Assembly: GCF_000069185.1 (NCBI RefSeq) | Contig: NC_010397.1 | Coordinates: 310,001-374,000 of the forward strand | DNA from: Mycobacteroides abscessus ATCC 19977 | GTDB taxonomy: Bacteria > Actinomycetota > Actinomycetes > Mycobacteriales > Mycobacteriaceae | DNA: 64,000 nucleotides | Reading direction: 5' to 3' | Shown: positions 7,998-16,628 of the stretch, one piece after another | Position numbering within the stretch: position 1 is the stretch's first letter | How the letters are laid out: every line of letters begins with the position of its first letter | Notes under the pieces: model-generated | Databases searched by the model: none | The model's input: the letters and a program-made list of their open reading frames with translations, nothing else | Told to the model about the DNA's origin: nothing | Made by a program: the position numbers and the translations under genes

Positions 7998-9191
7998 ATG
8001 ACGAGTTCGACAGCAGTGCAGCCAGATGCCGTACAGCGTGCGCGTGAGCTCGCTCCGGCGATCGCAGCCCGGGCGCTGGAGGCCGAGCGGCTGCGTCGAA
8101 TGCCCGATGAGACCATCGCCGAGTTGTCGCGATCGGGACTGTTCAGTTTGATGGCGCCGCGGCGATACGGTGGCGATGAGGCAAGCCTGGAGACCTTGGT
8201 CGGTGCGGTCATCGAGGTGGGCAAGGTCTGTGGATCGACCGCCTGGACCTTCTGTATCTACGGGATTCACAACTGGCTGGCCGGACTGTTTCCCGAACAG
8301 TTGCAGGACGAGATGTTCGGCTCGGTGCCCGCCGGCTCTCCCTTGCTGTTTCCGGGCAGCTGGTCGCCCTCGGGTATCGCCACCCCGGTCGAGGGCGGCT
8401 ACAAGATAACGGGGCGTTGGCAATTCGGCAGTGGTGTCTGGCACTCGTCGTGGGCGTCCGTCGCGGCAGTCGTCCAACACGAGGAGCCGCCGAAGTATCC
8501 GGACCTGCGTACCTTCATGATCCCCAGGTCTGATCTGGAGGTCATTGACACCTGGTTTACTTCCGGCCTGCGAGGCACAGGAAGCATGGACATCGCGGTC
8601 AACGATGTCTTCGTTCCAGAGCACCGGGTGCAGGAATTCGGCCCACTGGCACGAGGGCAGTCGCCGTCCGCGGAGCTGCACGGTTCCGCTATTTACCGGA
8701 TTCCGTTGTTCTGCGCCTTGTCCAATGTCGCCGCCGCGCCTGCGGTGGGTATGGCTCTGGGCACGGTGGAGCTGTTCACCGAGAAGATCAAGACCCGGGT
8801 GATGCGGTACTCGATGCAGGAACAGTCCAAGCTCGCTACGGCGCATAGACGGATGGGACATGTTGCGGCGCAAGCAGAGTCGGCGCGCACCCTACTGCTA
8901 CAGACCGTGCGTGACGTAGAGGACAAATTACGTTCCGGAGAGGGACTGACCACCGGGGACCGGGTGGCGGTACGCCGCAACTGCGCCTACATCGTCGAGG
9001 TATGCAAGCAGGCCATCGGTGAGGCGGTTGAGGCGTGTGGGGCCTCCGCGCAGTACGAGGATTCGCCGCTGCAGCGACACCTGCGCGACGTGAATACGTT
9101 GTCCACTCATGTTGTCTACGACACAGATTCGGCTTACGAGCTGTACGGGCGGGTGGAACTCGGGCTGCCGCCGGGATCCGTCGCGTTCTGA
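7998..9191 (+). CDS. Acyl-CoA dehydrogenase-fold flavin-dependent hydroxylase (HsaA-like)
   Basis: A 397-residue protein of the acyl-CoA dehydrogenase superfamily, closest in pattern to two-component group D flavin monooxygenases such as HsaA: an N-terminal helical domain (ELSRSGLFSLMAPRRYGG), the beta-domain motif GRWQFGSGVWHSSW, the segment TSGLRGTGSMDIAVNDVFVP and a C-terminal acyl-CoA_dh_2-type helical domain. HsaA-type enzymes hydroxylate an aromatic ring using reduced flavin from a separate reductase; no reductase is visible here. ATG 7998 is chosen because GAGG lies about 6 nt upstream; earlier in-frame starts fall in the operator. It is followed 13 bp later by an enoyl-CoA hydratase-like gene. 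Confidence 0.75.
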   Translation: MTSSTAVQPDAVQRARELAPAIAARALEAERLRRMPDETIAELSRSGLFSLMAPRRYGGDEASLETLVGAVIEVGKVCGSTAWTFCIYGIHNWLAGLFPEQLQDEMFGSVPAGSPLLFPGSWSPSGIATPVEGGYKITGRWQFGSGVWHSSWASVAAVVQHEEPPKYPDLRTFMIPRSDLEVIDTWFTSGLRGTGSMDIAVNDVFVPEHRVQEFGPLARGQSPSAELHGSAIYRIPLFCALSNVAAAPAVGMALGTVELFTEKIKTRVMRYSMQEQSKLATAHRRMGHVAAQAESARTLLLQTVRDVEDKLRSGEGLTTGDRVAVRRNCAYIVEVCKQAIGEAVEACGASAQYEDSPLQRHLRDVNTLSTHVVYDTDSAYELYGRVELGLPPGSVAF

Positions 9192-9204
9192 TGGGTGTCG
9201 GCTC

Positions 9205-10026
9205 GTGAACGCTGGGATACCGGAGCTCACCGGGTTGCGTTGTGCGCTCGATGACCGGGTGCTGACGGTCCTGTTCGATCACGGCCAGCTCAATCTTCTT
9301 GACGGGCCGCTCATGTCGAGCCTGTCGCGGCTTGCACGGTGGCTTTCTGGGAGCGACGACGTGACCGTGGTGCTGTTCGGCAGTGCCAACCCGGATTTCT
9401 TCATCGCTCACCTGAATGTCGAAATCCTGCAATCGGCCACGGCTCGTACGGCGGAATCGGTCGCGTCCTTCCAGCGCCTGGTCGGCAGGTTTCGCGCACT
9501 GCGGCAAGCCACCATCGCCCTGGTGGAGGGCAGGGTCGCGGGTGGGGGCAGTGAGTTCCTGCTGAACCTGGACATGCGGTTCGCGGTACGCGGCAAGGCC
9601 CTCTTCAACCAGGTGGAGACCGGCCTGGGCATTGTGCCCGCCGGATCGGGCCCGCAACACCTGGTTCAGGGCATGGGGCGGGCGCGGGCACTCGAGGTGA
9701 TTTTGGGTCATGAGGATTTCGGCGCCGACCTGGCGGAACGATACGGCTGGGTGAACCGCGCCCTGAATCCCGATGAGGGGTGGCGGTTCGTGAATCGGCT
9801 CGCCCGGCGTATCGCTGCCAATCCACTCGACCTGATCGCGGGGGTCAAGAACACGGTGGACGCGCTGGCCAGCGACCTGGAGCCGGGGCTGGCCGCTGAG
9901 CGGGCAGCGATCGTTGCCGCGTTCGCCGATGAACACAGCGCCCGACGAATCGCACACTTTCTACAGCGCGGCGGTCAGACTGTAGAGGGGGAACGCCGCC
10001 TGGGCGATCTGGTGAGCGAGCCCTAG
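9205..10026 (+). CDS. Enoyl-CoA hydratase/isomerase family protein
   Basis: A 273-residue crotonase-fold protein. It contains the oxyanion-hole segment VEGRVAGGGSEFLLNLDMRF and the second active-site segment QVETGLGIVPAGSGPQ, followed by the usual helical trimerisation region. GTG 9205 gives the natural N-terminus (VNAGIPELTGLRCALDD), 13 bp after the hydroxylase stop; the longer open frame runs back into that gene. The substrate is unknown. With the upstream hydroxylase it forms a small catabolic unit opposite the TetR gene. Confidence 0.78.
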   Translation: MNAGIPELTGLRCALDDRVLTVLFDHGQLNLLDGPLMSSLSRLARWLSGSDDVTVVLFGSANPDFFIAHLNVEILQSATARTAESVASFQRLVGRFRALRQATIALVEGRVAGGGSEFLLNLDMRFAVRGKALFNQVETGLGIVPAGSGPQHLVQGMGRARALEVILGHEDFGADLAERYGWVNRALNPDEGWRFVNRLARRIAANPLDLIAGVKNTVDALASDLEPGLAAERAAIVAAFADEHSARRIAHFLQRGGQTVEGERRLGDLVSEP

Positions 10027-10075
10027 ACTGCGACTACAACCAGTAGTAGAACCAAGTAGTAGCGAGGGAGAACTC

Positions 10076-10516
10076 ATGGGTCAGGTCAGTGCGTCCAGTT
10101 CGGTGTTGATCGACGCGGCGCCGGAGGCAGTGCTCGCCGCGGTCGCCGACTACCAGAATGTGCGCCCGCAGATCCTGTCCAGCCACTACCGCGACTACCA
10201 GGTGCTCGAGGGCGGTCAGGGTGAGGGCACGGTGGCGTCCTGGAAGCTGCAGGCCACCGAGTCGCGCGTGCGGGATATCAAGTCGGCCGTGAGCGTGGCT
10301 GGGCATACCGTCATCGAGAAGGACGCCAACTCCACCCTGGTGACCACGTGGACTGTGGCACCCGCCGGGCCCGGCTCATCCGTCACCACCAAGACCGCGT
10401 GGACCGGTGGCGGCGGCATCAAGGGATTCTTCGAGAAGACCTTTGCCCCGTTGGGACTCAAGAAGATTCAGGCCGAGGTACTGGCCAATCTCAAGCAGGT
10501 GGTGGAAAAGGGTTAG
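10076..10516 (+). CDS. SRPBCC (polyketide cyclase/START-like) family protein
   Basis: A 146-residue single-domain protein with the SRPBCC pattern: an N-terminal strand SASSSVLIDAAPEAVLAAVADY, a central run of strands and a long C-terminal helix ([19 protein letters not shown]). These proteins form a hydrophobic ligand pocket; the ligand is unknown. The gene has a good ribosome site (GAGGGAG 6 nt before ATG 10076) and two AGTAGTAG direct repeats 13 bp apart at 10042-10062. Its TAG overlaps the TAA of the convergent amidase gene (TTAG, 10513-10516). By position it matches M. tuberculosis Rv3718c. Confidence 0.8.
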   Translation: MGQVSASSSVLIDAAPEAVLAAVADYQNVRPQILSSHYRDYQVLEGGQGEGTVASWKLQATESRVRDIKSAVSVAGHTVIEKDANSTLVTTWTVAPAGPGSSVTTKTAWTGGGGIKGFFEKTFAPLGLKKIQAEVLANLKQVVEKG

Positions 10517-11331
10517 CCGCCGGCGGGCGCGGCCTCGGGCGCCGGGGCCGCGGCGGGCGCCGTACCGCTGAGGTACGCGACGATGCCCTGGACAACGGCT
10601 TGCGCGTACTTTGACCGGCCCTCCGGGCTGGTCATCATCGCGGAGTCCTGGGCGTTCTTCATATTGCCGAGTTCCACGAGCACCTTCGGGTGCTGGGCGA
10701 GGTTGAGACCCGCCAGATCGGAGCGGCCGTAGAGTCCGCCGGTGCCGATGTATGTCGCCGGGGTGAGGCCCGCGGCCTGCAGGCTGTCGCGCATGGTCTT
10801 GGCGAAGCGCAGTGTCGGCTCACCCTGCACGGCGTTCACGGGAGGGTTCGAGTAGTTGACGTGGAAGCCGTGGCCGCCGGCCGGACCGCCGTCGGCGTGG
10901 ATGCTCACCACCGCGTCCGGGTTGTAGCTGTTCTCGATCTCCGCGCGCTTGTCGATGCAAGGGCCGAGCTTATTGTCGTCTCCGCGTGTCATGGCGGTAC
11001 GCACGCCCAGTTGGGTCAGCTGCTGCCGAATAAGCAGCACGGTGTTCCACGTGAAGGTGTGCTCGGGGTATCCGCCGTCGGTGGCGGTGCCGCTGGTCTG
11101 ACAGCTCTTGGTGCCACCGCGGCCGTCGGGCACCTGATTGTTGATCGAACTGTCATTGGCGCCGTTGTGCCCGGGATCGAGCACAACGATGCGTCCGGCG
11201 ATACCGGGTGCCGCGCCTGCGGTGAAGGTGGTAGGTGCCGATGGCGTGGCGACCGGCAGCACCGTCACCGATGCCGCTGTTAGTAGCGCCGTCCCAGCTA
11301 GACCCGCGGCGCGCCAGAAACTCACTCGCAC
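10513..11331 (-). CDS. ami1: Zinc N-acetylmuramoyl-L-alanine amidase Ami1
   Basis: Cell-wall amidase (Amidase_3) that cleaves the MurNAc-L-Ala bond and helps separate daughter cells. From GTG 11331 the protein has 272 residues: a signal peptide ([20 protein letters not shown]), then the catalytic domain with zinc ligands H55 (DPGHNG), E90 (GYPEHTF) and H145 (SIHADGG), and catalytic E220 ([10 protein letters not shown]). C77 and C125 are placed to form the disulfide known in the M. tuberculosis enzyme Rv3717. The C-terminus ends in an Ala/Pro tail. A longer frame to 11400 adds only unconserved residues. A small inverted repeat (GTAGCC/GGCTAC, 11341-11360) lies just upstream. Confidence 0.92.
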   Translation of the reverse strand: MRVSFWRAAGLAGTALLTAASVTVLPVATPSAPTTFTAGAAPGIAGRIVVLDPGHNGANDSSINNQVPDGRGGTKSCQTSGTATDGGYPEHTFTWNTVLLIRQQLTQLGVRTAMTRGDDNKLGPCIDKRAEIENSYNPDAVVSIHADGGPAGGHGFHVNYSNPPVNAVQGEPTLRFAKTMRDSLQAAGLTPATYIGTGGLYGRSDLAGLNLAQHPKVLVELGNMKNAQDSAMMTSPEGRSKYAQAVVQGIVAYLSGTAPAAAPAPEAAPAGG

Positions 11332-11427
11332 GTCGCCACGGTAGCCCGCACGGCGGCTACCCTTGTTGACGACCCGCCGAGGCCCGGCGAGCGTGACCAA
11401 GTTGATACCCGCCTGTTAAGGAGACAC

Positions 11428-11772
11428 ATGCAACCCGGAGGCGCCCCGGATATGTCGGCCCTGCTCGCGCAGGCACAGCAGATGCAGCAGCAGTTGATGG
11501 CTGCTCAGGCGCAGATCGCGGCGGCCGAGGTCACGGGGGAGTCCGGCGGCGGTCTGGTGCGGATCACCGGCAAGGGCAGCGGTGAGGTGACCAGCGTCCA
11601 GATCGATCCCAAGATCGTCGACCCGGAGGACGTGGAAACCCTGCAGGACCTGATCATCGGCGCACTTGCCGATCTGACGTCGAAGACCCAGGAGCTGGCA
11701 AGCCAGCGGCTGGGCCCGCTGGCGGGTGGTCTCGGCGATCTTGGCGGAGGGCTGGGATTGCCCGGTGTTTGA
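11428..11772 (+). CDS. YbaB/EbfC nucleoid-associated protein
   Basis: A 114-residue DNA-binding protein that usually sits beside recR. It has the Gln-rich helix [20 protein letters not shown], the strand pair [20 protein letters not shown] and [18 protein letters not shown], and a Gly-rich tail. AAGGAGA lies 6 nt upstream of the ATG. Its stop codon lies inside recR (8-bp overlap), so the two are co-translated. Confidence 0.92.
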   Translation: MQPGGAPDMSALLAQAQQMQQQLMAAQAQIAAAEVTGESGGGLVRITGKGSGEVTSVQIDPKIVDPEDVETLQDLIIGALADLTSKTQELASQRLGPLAGGLGDLGGGLGLPGV

Positions 11773-12373
11773 GGGCCCGGTCCAGGACCTCATTGACGAG
11801 CTGGGCAAGCTGCCCGGGGTAGGGCCCAAGAGCGCGCAGCGCATCGCATTCCATTTGTTGGGTGTCGAGGCGCCCGATATCGATCGACTGACCGCTGCAC
11901 TGACGAGGGTGCGCGACGGCGTTCAGTTCTGCGAGGTGTGCGGGAACGTCTCCGATAAGGAGCGTTGCCGCATTTGCGCTGATCCGCGCCGTGACATCGC
12001 GCTGGTCTGCGTTGTCGAGGAACCCAAGGATGTGCAGGCGGTCGAACGCACCCGTGAATTCCGGGGCCGCTACCACGTGCTCGGCGGCGCGCTGGATCCG
12101 CTCTCGGGAGTCGGGCCCGATCAGCTTCGGATTCGGGAACTGTTGACCCGCATAGGAACCGAGGAGGATGGGGTGTCCATCTCCGAGGTCATCATCGCTA
12201 CCGACCCGAATACCGAGGGCGAGGCCACCGCGACCTACTTGGTGCGGATGCTGCGCGACTTCCCCGGGCTCACCGTCACCCGATTGGCCTCCGGCCTACC
12301 GATGGGCGGAGACCTGGAATTCGCCGATGAGCTGACGCTCGGACGTGCCCTCTCGGGTCGCCGCCCCCTCTGA
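11765..12373 (+). CDS. recR: Recombination mediator protein RecR
   Basis: Clamp-like DNA repair protein that loads RecA together with RecO/RecF. The 202-residue protein starts at GTG 11765 ([18 protein letters not shown]), the family N-terminus. It has a helix-hairpin-helix ([15 protein letters not shown]), a C4 zinc module (C56, C59, C68, C71), a Toprim domain ([29 protein letters not shown]) and the C-terminal Walker-like segment [22 protein letters not shown]. It overlaps ybaB by 8 bp. Confidence 0.95.
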   Translation: MFEGPVQDLIDELGKLPGVGPKSAQRIAFHLLGVEAPDIDRLTAALTRVRDGVQFCEVCGNVSDKERCRICADPRRDIALVCVVEEPKDVQAVERTREFRGRYHVLGGALDPLSGVGPDQLRIRELLTRIGTEEDGVSISEVIIATDPNTEGEATATYLVRMLRDFPGLTVTRLASGLPMGGDLEFADELTLGRALSGRRPL

Positions 12374-12383
12374 CTTCTGGGGC

Positions 12384-13085
12384 TCAGGGGACGATCAGGA
12401 ACTGTGCTTGACCCGGATTGCCCTGCGCTCCCGACACCGCCACCGAGGTCCCAGGATCGCCTGGTGAGCCCGGATTGGGCTGAGGCCCGGGCCCGCTGCA
12501 GTCTGAGGAGGACGAGAAAACCCCCGTCGTCGCACCGTTGGCGCCCACCGATCCGCCTCCTCCGCCACCGCCGCCTATCCCACCATTGCCGCCCGTGCCG
12601 GCCGACACGTCCATCGGGTGGGTGCCCAGGGACAGGTCGTGCTGGCATTTGACGAGGATGGCGCCGCCGTTGCCGCCGGTACCGGCGAAATTTCCGTCTC
12701 CGCCGCGCCCCCCGGTGCCGCCGTTGCCGCCGGTTCTGCCGAATTCGCAGTCGTCCCCGTCGCCGCCTTTGCCGCCGGTGCCTCCGGTTCCGCCTGCTCC
12801 TCCGTGCCCGCCGTTGCCGCCGCGGCCACCCTTGGCTTGCAGCGTCACGCCATCCATGAAGGTTTCCACCTCGAAGTCGATCACGCCGCCGTGGCCGCCG
12901 GGACCGCCAGCACCCCCGGGCCCGCCGTTACCGCCGGTCCCACCCGTGCCACCTCGGGTGGCGCAGTCGTCGTCAATCCAGTTGCAGTTGGCCATCGCCC
13001 CTGCCGCGCCGGTGGCTCCTTGGGAACCTTGCGCACCTGTCGCTCCGGCGTCGCCGTCGGGACCATTGCTGATGATGTTCGCCAT
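12384..13085 (-). CDS. Collagen-like and GGX-repeat glycine-rich protein
   Basis: Function not recognised. The 233-residue protein starts at ATG 13085 behind a strong AGGAG site. Residues 8-29 are seven collagen-type Gly-X-Y triplets. Then come three blocks of GGX repeats (about 45-67, 86-110, 119-142) separated by segments that look like beta strands (VIDFEVETFMDGVTLQAK and ILVKCQHDLSLGTHPMDVSA), then a run of nine Gly and a Ser/Pro tail with more GXP triplets. Single Cys residues at 34, 41, 113, 147 and 196 are unusual for a PE_PGRS protein. There is no PE domain and no signal peptide. GGX runs can pack as polyglycine-II helices. The gene lies 17 bp after the one starting at 13777 and is co-transcribed with it. 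Confidence 0.75.
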   Translation of the reverse strand: MANIISNGPDGDAGATGAQGSQGATGAAGAMANCNWIDDDCATRGGTGGTGGNGGPGGAGGPGGHGGVIDFEVETFMDGVTLQAKGGRGGNGGHGGAGGTGGTGGKGGDGDDCEFGRTGGNGGTGGRGGDGNFAGTGGNGGAILVKCQHDLSLGTHPMDVSAGTGGNGGIGGGGGGGGSVGANGATTGVFSSSSDCSGPGPQPNPGSPGDPGTSVAVSGAQGNPGQAQFLIVP

Positions 13086-13102
13086 GGTTCTACTCCTTCT
13101 GC

Positions 13103-13777
13103 TTATGCCAGATTGCCGCGGACGGATGCGGCACGGATTTTGATGTAGCCGGAGGTGATAACGAGTCGACCCCCGGAATGGATACGGATATCGTTGGCCC
13201 ATAGGCTCTTTGCCTTCGAGCTCAATGTCAGCGTGGCGTTCTTCCCGATCTCGATGTCTTTGAACAGCACGATTACCAGCGGTATCCGGGTTACGTGGAC
13301 GGCGAATCGTTGGGTGAACGAGTGGGTGATCTTCGCCTGTAGGCTGTCGGCCGTAAGCGGCACCCCAAGCGCATCACCAACGGCGCGTGAAAGATTCGTA
13401 TGCATCGCCGGGCGGATTTCGCGGTAGAGCCGACCGAGCCGCACTGGATAACTCGCTCGGCTGTCGTTCTTGCTCGCGCACGGTGCGCAGCACGAATCTT
13501 CGGCATCGGCGTGCCGGTCGCCGGTTTCAGCTATGCGGCGGGCGATTTCGCGTGCCTCGGTGTCGTCGGCCGCTATGGCTTGCCGCGCGACGCGCTCTTC
13601 CAAACGCTCTGGGACCAAGCGCAGCGCCTGCAGGTCGTCGAATCCGGTGATTTCCAGGCGATGTGTCACGCCCGCCCATTCGCGGTCGCCGGGTTCGACT
13701 ATCACTGATTTATCTTCCGGCACAGTAATACTGCGCTGCTCGGCCTTTAAGAACCGTGCTACGGATTCGCTTGTCAC
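13103..13777 (-). CDS. Hypothetical protein with CCxxC motif and beta-solenoid-like tail
   Basis: Not recognised. GTG 13777 has an excellent ribosome site (AAAGGAG, 6 nt upstream), giving 224 residues; a longer frame to 13819 lacks one. Residues 1-60 contain VPEDKSVIVEPGDREWAGVTH; 60-95 form a charged helix; a CCAPC cluster is at 96-100; residues 172-221 (IEIGKNATLTLSS, DIRIHSGGRLVITSG, YIKIRA) repeat short strand-turn units like a beta-solenoid. There is no signal peptide or membrane segment. It is the first gene of a two-gene unit with the GGX/collagen-like protein, inserted between recR and gatD. A palindrome about 75 bp upstream may control it. Confidence 0.65.
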   Translation of the reverse strand: MTSESVARFLKAEQRSITVPEDKSVIVEPGDREWAGVTHRLEITGFDDLQALRLVPERLEERVARQAIAADDTEAREIARRIAETGDRHADAEDSCCAPCASKNDSRASYPVRLGRLYREIRPAMHTNLSRAVGDALGVPLTADSLQAKITHSFTQRFAVHVTRIPLVIVLFKDIEIGKNATLTLSSKAKSLWANDIRIHSGGRLVITSGYIKIRAASVRGNLA

Positions 13778-13851
13778 AATCGCTCCTTTGGGCGTTCGGC
13801 GTTCATTTTGAATGCCCACGGAACGTATTGCGGGTATGGCCGGACCCGCGT

Positions 13852-13867
13852 GAGTAGTGAACTACTC
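13852..13867. promoter_or_regulatory. 16-bp palindrome upstream of the GGX/collagen unit
   Basis: GAGTAGTGAACTACTC is a perfect inverted repeat (7-bp arms, GA centre) 75-90 bp upstream of the GTG at 13777, in the 163-bp gap before gatD. It is a plausible operator for the two-gene unit. No regulator gene is adjacent. Confidence 0.45.
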
Positions 13868-13940
13868 GAATAGGGACCGGCGGGTGCGCTCTAGGAGTCC
13901 GAGCTGGTCGCGAGCCGCCGCAGGAGAACGTGCGTGCAGA

Positions 13941-14651
13941 TCAAGACTTCAGTCGTTCCCTACGCAGCCGCGCTACCTCGTCCAGGTCCAGCGGGGTCAG
14001 CTCAGGCACGTTCATGGCGCGTGCCAGCAGTAGGTCGGCCAGCTCGGGGTTGCGTGCCAGACACGGGCCGTGCATGTAGGTGGCGATCACGCTGCCCTGC
14101 ACCACGCCGTCGCTACCGTCGCCGGTGCGGTTGCCGGCTCCGCGTGAAACCCGGGACAACGGTGTCGCAGCGGGTCCTAAAACTGTTCCCCCACGGTGAT
14201 TCTCAAACCCGGTCAGGGTGTCCTCAAGCTCGTCCATGATCGGCACACCGGCTAGTTCGCCGATGGTGCGCTGGTGCTGGGGGCTGGTGGTGACGTCCAG
14301 CAGCCCCACACCCTCGACGCGCTCTCCCGAGGAGGTTTCATACCAATGTCCCAGCACTTGGATGGCCGCGCAGATCGCCAGCACCGGCGCGCCGCGCTCG
14401 GCGGCACGCTGCAACCCCGGGTGCGCGATGAGGTGGCGGGTGGCCAGACGCTGGGCATAGTCTTCTGCACCGCCCAGCGTGTAGACGTCGAGGGAATCGG
14501 GCACCGGGTCGGCCAGGGTGGTTTCCACGATCTCGGCGTCGATACCCCGCATTCGCAACCGCTGCCGCAGTACGACGGCGTTGCCCGAGTCGCCATAGGT
14601 GCCCATGACGTCGGGGAGGACCAGGCCTACGCGGACAGTGGATTCACTCAT
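13941..14651 (-). CDS. gatD: Lipid II isoglutaminyl synthase, glutaminase subunit GatD
   Basis: Class I-like glutamine amidotransferase subunit (236 aa) that supplies ammonia for amidation of D-isoglutamate in lipid II. The nucleophile is C94 in LAICAAIQVLGH and the catalytic His is H194 in YMHGP; GFENHRGGT and EGVGLLDV are family segments. The ATG overlaps the stop of murT by 4 bp. The gene was formerly called cobQ2. With MurT it forms the amidation complex needed for efficient peptidoglycan cross-linking. Confidence 0.93.
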   Translation of the reverse strand: MSESTVRVGLVLPDVMGTYGDSGNAVVLRQRLRMRGIDAEIVETTLADPVPDSLDVYTLGGAEDYAQRLATRHLIAHPGLQRAAERGAPVLAICAAIQVLGHWYETSSGERVEGVGLLDVTTSPQHQRTIGELAGVPIMDELEDTLTGFENHRGGTVLGPAATPLSRVSRGAGNRTGDGSDGVVQGSVIATYMHGPCLARNPELADLLLARAMNVPELTPLDLDEVARLRRERLKS

Positions 14652-15916
14652 GCCGCACCGCCTTTGGCCAGCGCTCGATTCAGATTCAGAAAGGCCGTGT
14701 AGTTCGCGATCACATCGACCCTGCCGGGCGGGCAGGCCTTGATGGCCTGGACCGGGTCATGCTGCAGGGTGTGTGTAACGCTGGCGTAGGTGAGCCGGAC
14801 CGCCAAGTCGGTGCCGCGCTCGCCGGCCGCGACGACGGGAGGCACCGGCGATTCCCCGTTGTCGCAGGCGAAATGCTCGAAGTTGACATCCCACAGCCAG
14901 GACAGGTCTTCGCCATCGGGCACTTGGCCGTTCACCGCGATGACGAGCCCGTCGGCGTCGGTATCGACCATCGACAGGGCCTCCTGCCAGCCGGCCGGAT
15001 TCTTGGCCAGCAGTAGCCGAATGGTGTGGTCGCCGAGGTTGATGCTGCGATAGCGGCCCGCCACCTGGTCGACAGCCGATACCGCGTCGACGGCCGGACC
15101 CGGACGGGCGCCGAGTTCAACGGCGGCGGCGACCGCCAGCGTGGCGTTGCCGCGATTCGCGGTACCGGGCAGCGTCAGCGACATCGGCAGGCTGATTCCG
15201 CTGGGGCCGTAGATGCGGTCGTCGTCGAACCACCAGTCCGGATCAGGCCGTGCGAAGTCGGTTCCCGTGCTGTACCAACGGTTTCCGTCGCGCATGATGA
15301 GCTCCCCGCTGCGTGGACAGCTCACCGAGTCGCCGGCCCAGCCGCCGCCCGCCGCCACCCAGACCACGTGGGGGCTGTCGTAGGCGGCCGATGCCATCAA
15401 GACGTCATCACAATTCGCGACGATCACCGCATCGCGGTGGCGGGCCAGCCCCTTGCGCAGAGTGCGTTCGATGTTGTTGATCTCACCCACGCGGTCGAGC
15501 TGATCCCGGCTGAGATTGAGGAGCACGATGACCGCCGGGTTGACCGCGTCGGCGACGTGTGGCACGTGCATCTCGTCGACCTCGAGCACCGCGACGTCGG
15601 CCTCTCGGGTCCCGGCCAGGGCGGCAACCAGACCGGCGTCCATGTTGGAGCCCTCGGTGTTGGTTGCCACTGGCCCCACGGTCGCCAGGGCGGCGGCGGT
15701 CATCCGGGTGGTGGTGGACTTGCCGTTGGTGCCGGTTATCAGGACTGTCCGACGACCTCGGCCCAGCTGCGCCAGCACCGAGCCATCCAGCTTGAGTGCG
15801 ATGAGCCCGCCGATCATGGAGCCCGCGCCGCGACCGCTGATCCGGGATGCCCACCGCGCGGCGGAGCCTGCGGCGAGTGCGATCCGGCCACGCGGCGATA
15901 GATGCTCGATGGGCAT
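14648..15916 (-). CDS. murT: Lipid II isoglutaminyl synthase, Mur-ligase-like subunit MurT
   Basis: A 422-residue Mur-ligase homologue that activates the D-Glu carboxylate with ATP and receives ammonia from GatD. The P-loop TGTNGKST is at 61-68; the Mur-type central domain (LEVDEMHVPHVADAVNPAV, LLNLSRDQLDRVGEI) and the C-terminal DUF1727 domain (VIANYTAFLNLN) follow. The inserted region that is a Cys4 zinc ribbon in the Gram-positive coccal enzymes keeps only one Cys here (VSCPRSGELIMRDGN), so zinc binding is probably lost. ATG 15916 starts MPIEHLSPRG. Confidence 0.93.
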   Translation of the reverse strand: MPIEHLSPRGRIALAAGSAARWASRISGRGAGSMIGGLIALKLDGSVLAQLGRGRRTVLITGTNGKSTTTRMTAAALATVGPVATNTEGSNMDAGLVAALAGTREADVAVLEVDEMHVPHVADAVNPAVIVLLNLSRDQLDRVGEINNIERTLRKGLARHRDAVIVANCDDVLMASAAYDSPHVVWVAAGGGWAGDSVSCPRSGELIMRDGNRWYSTGTDFARPDPDWWFDDDRIYGPSGISLPMSLTLPGTANRGNATLAVAAAVELGARPGPAVDAVSAVDQVAGRYRSINLGDHTIRLLLAKNPAGWQEALSMVDTDADGLVIAVNGQVPDGEDLSWLWDVNFEHFACDNGESPVPPVVAAGERGTDLAVRLTYASVTHTLQHDPVQAIKACPPGRVDVIANYTAFLNLNRALAKGGAA

Positions 15917-15991
15917 CCGCGCAGTTTATGGGAGGCGATGGATCGCCCGTGCGGCTGGAGGGGAGGGCCGCATGGGCGATCCGAGCCGCAC

Positions 15992-16576
15992 TCAGGCGAC
16001 GGCGCTCTGTAGCGACCTTTTGACGTCGTTGACCGTGGCCAACAGGGTGGCGCCGGCCTCGGCCAGTTTTTCCTTCTGCTCGTCGGTGCCGGTGATGGCG
16101 ATAACCCGCGCCAGGCCGGCGATCTCCGCCAGTCCCGAGCGGAGCTTGAGAACGTTGACGAGCTTGGGGAAGACCTTGGCGCGGAGTGCCTGTGCCGTCT
16201 GGCTGGTGATGCCCCGCTTCGCGAGCACCTTCCGGCCGAAGTCGGTCAGGGTGGCCACGCCGTCTTCTGTCGTGACGACGCCCTTATGCGCCAGCCGCTC
16301 GAGGACACGTTCTACGACGGGCTCCGGAAGCAGGATCTCGTCCTCGGTTGCGTCGGAGACGCGTTGCACGATCTGCGCGGCACTCGCCGGGCCGTCGAGC
16401 AGCAGCGATGCGGTGACGGCGCGCTTGATTCGGAGGCCGAACCCGGCGGGCCCTCCTGGGCCCAGTCCGGGCCCACCAAAACCGGGCCCGCCAAAACCGG
16501 GCCCACCAAAACCGGCCCCGCTAAATGCGCCGAAACCGGAGCCGGGACCTTCGAAGCCTGCGAATGAACCAGACAT
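15992..16576 (-). CDS. Gly-rich winged-helix regulator, PadR-like
   Basis: A 194-residue protein. Residues 1-46 are low-complexity Gly/Phe/Pro with GFGGPG repeats. A winged-helix domain follows (VTASLLLDGPASAAQIVQRV, LPEPVVERVLERLAHKGVVT, DGVATLTDFGRKVLAKRG). The C-terminal helical part (VFPKLVNVLKLRSGLAEIAG, KEKLAEAGATLLATVNDVKR) may dimerise. The arrangement fits PadR-like regulators with a Gly-rich N-terminus, although the family assignment is not firm. Two matching inverted repeats overlie its own promoter, which points to autorepression. It diverges from a MarR gene. Confidence 0.65.
   Translation of the reverse strand: MSGSFAGFEGPGSGFGAFSGAGFGGPGFGGPGFGGPGLGPGGPAGFGLRIKRAVTASLLLDGPASAAQIVQRVSDATEDEILLPEPVVERVLERLAHKGVVTTEDGVATLTDFGRKVLAKRGITSQTAQALRAKVFPKLVNVLKLRSGLAEIAGLARVIAITGTDEQKEKLAEAGATLLATVNDVKRSLQSAVA
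16469..16528. repeat. 15-bp tandem repeat inside the PadR-like gene
   Basis: Three nearly exact 15-bp units (GGGCCCACCAAAACC with one A/G variant) occupy 16469-16513, with a degenerate fourth unit after. On the coding strand they encode GFGGP repeats of the Gly-rich N-terminus. The unit length is a multiple of three, so copy-number change would lengthen the protein without a frameshift. Confidence 0.75.
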
Positions 16577-16628
16577 CTAACTCTCCTTTTCTGATGATCA
16601 GGCAGTTGGCCTGTCGCCGACTGAACCT

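Noticed and set aside
12384..13085. PE_PGRS gene
   Set aside because: Glycine repeats look similar, but there is no PE domain, it begins with collagen triplets and contains several Cys.
12538..13148. Pro-rich plus-strand frames opposite the GGX gene
   Set aside because: GGX codons read in reverse give PP repeats; the minus-strand frame has the strong ribosome site and mixed beta segments.
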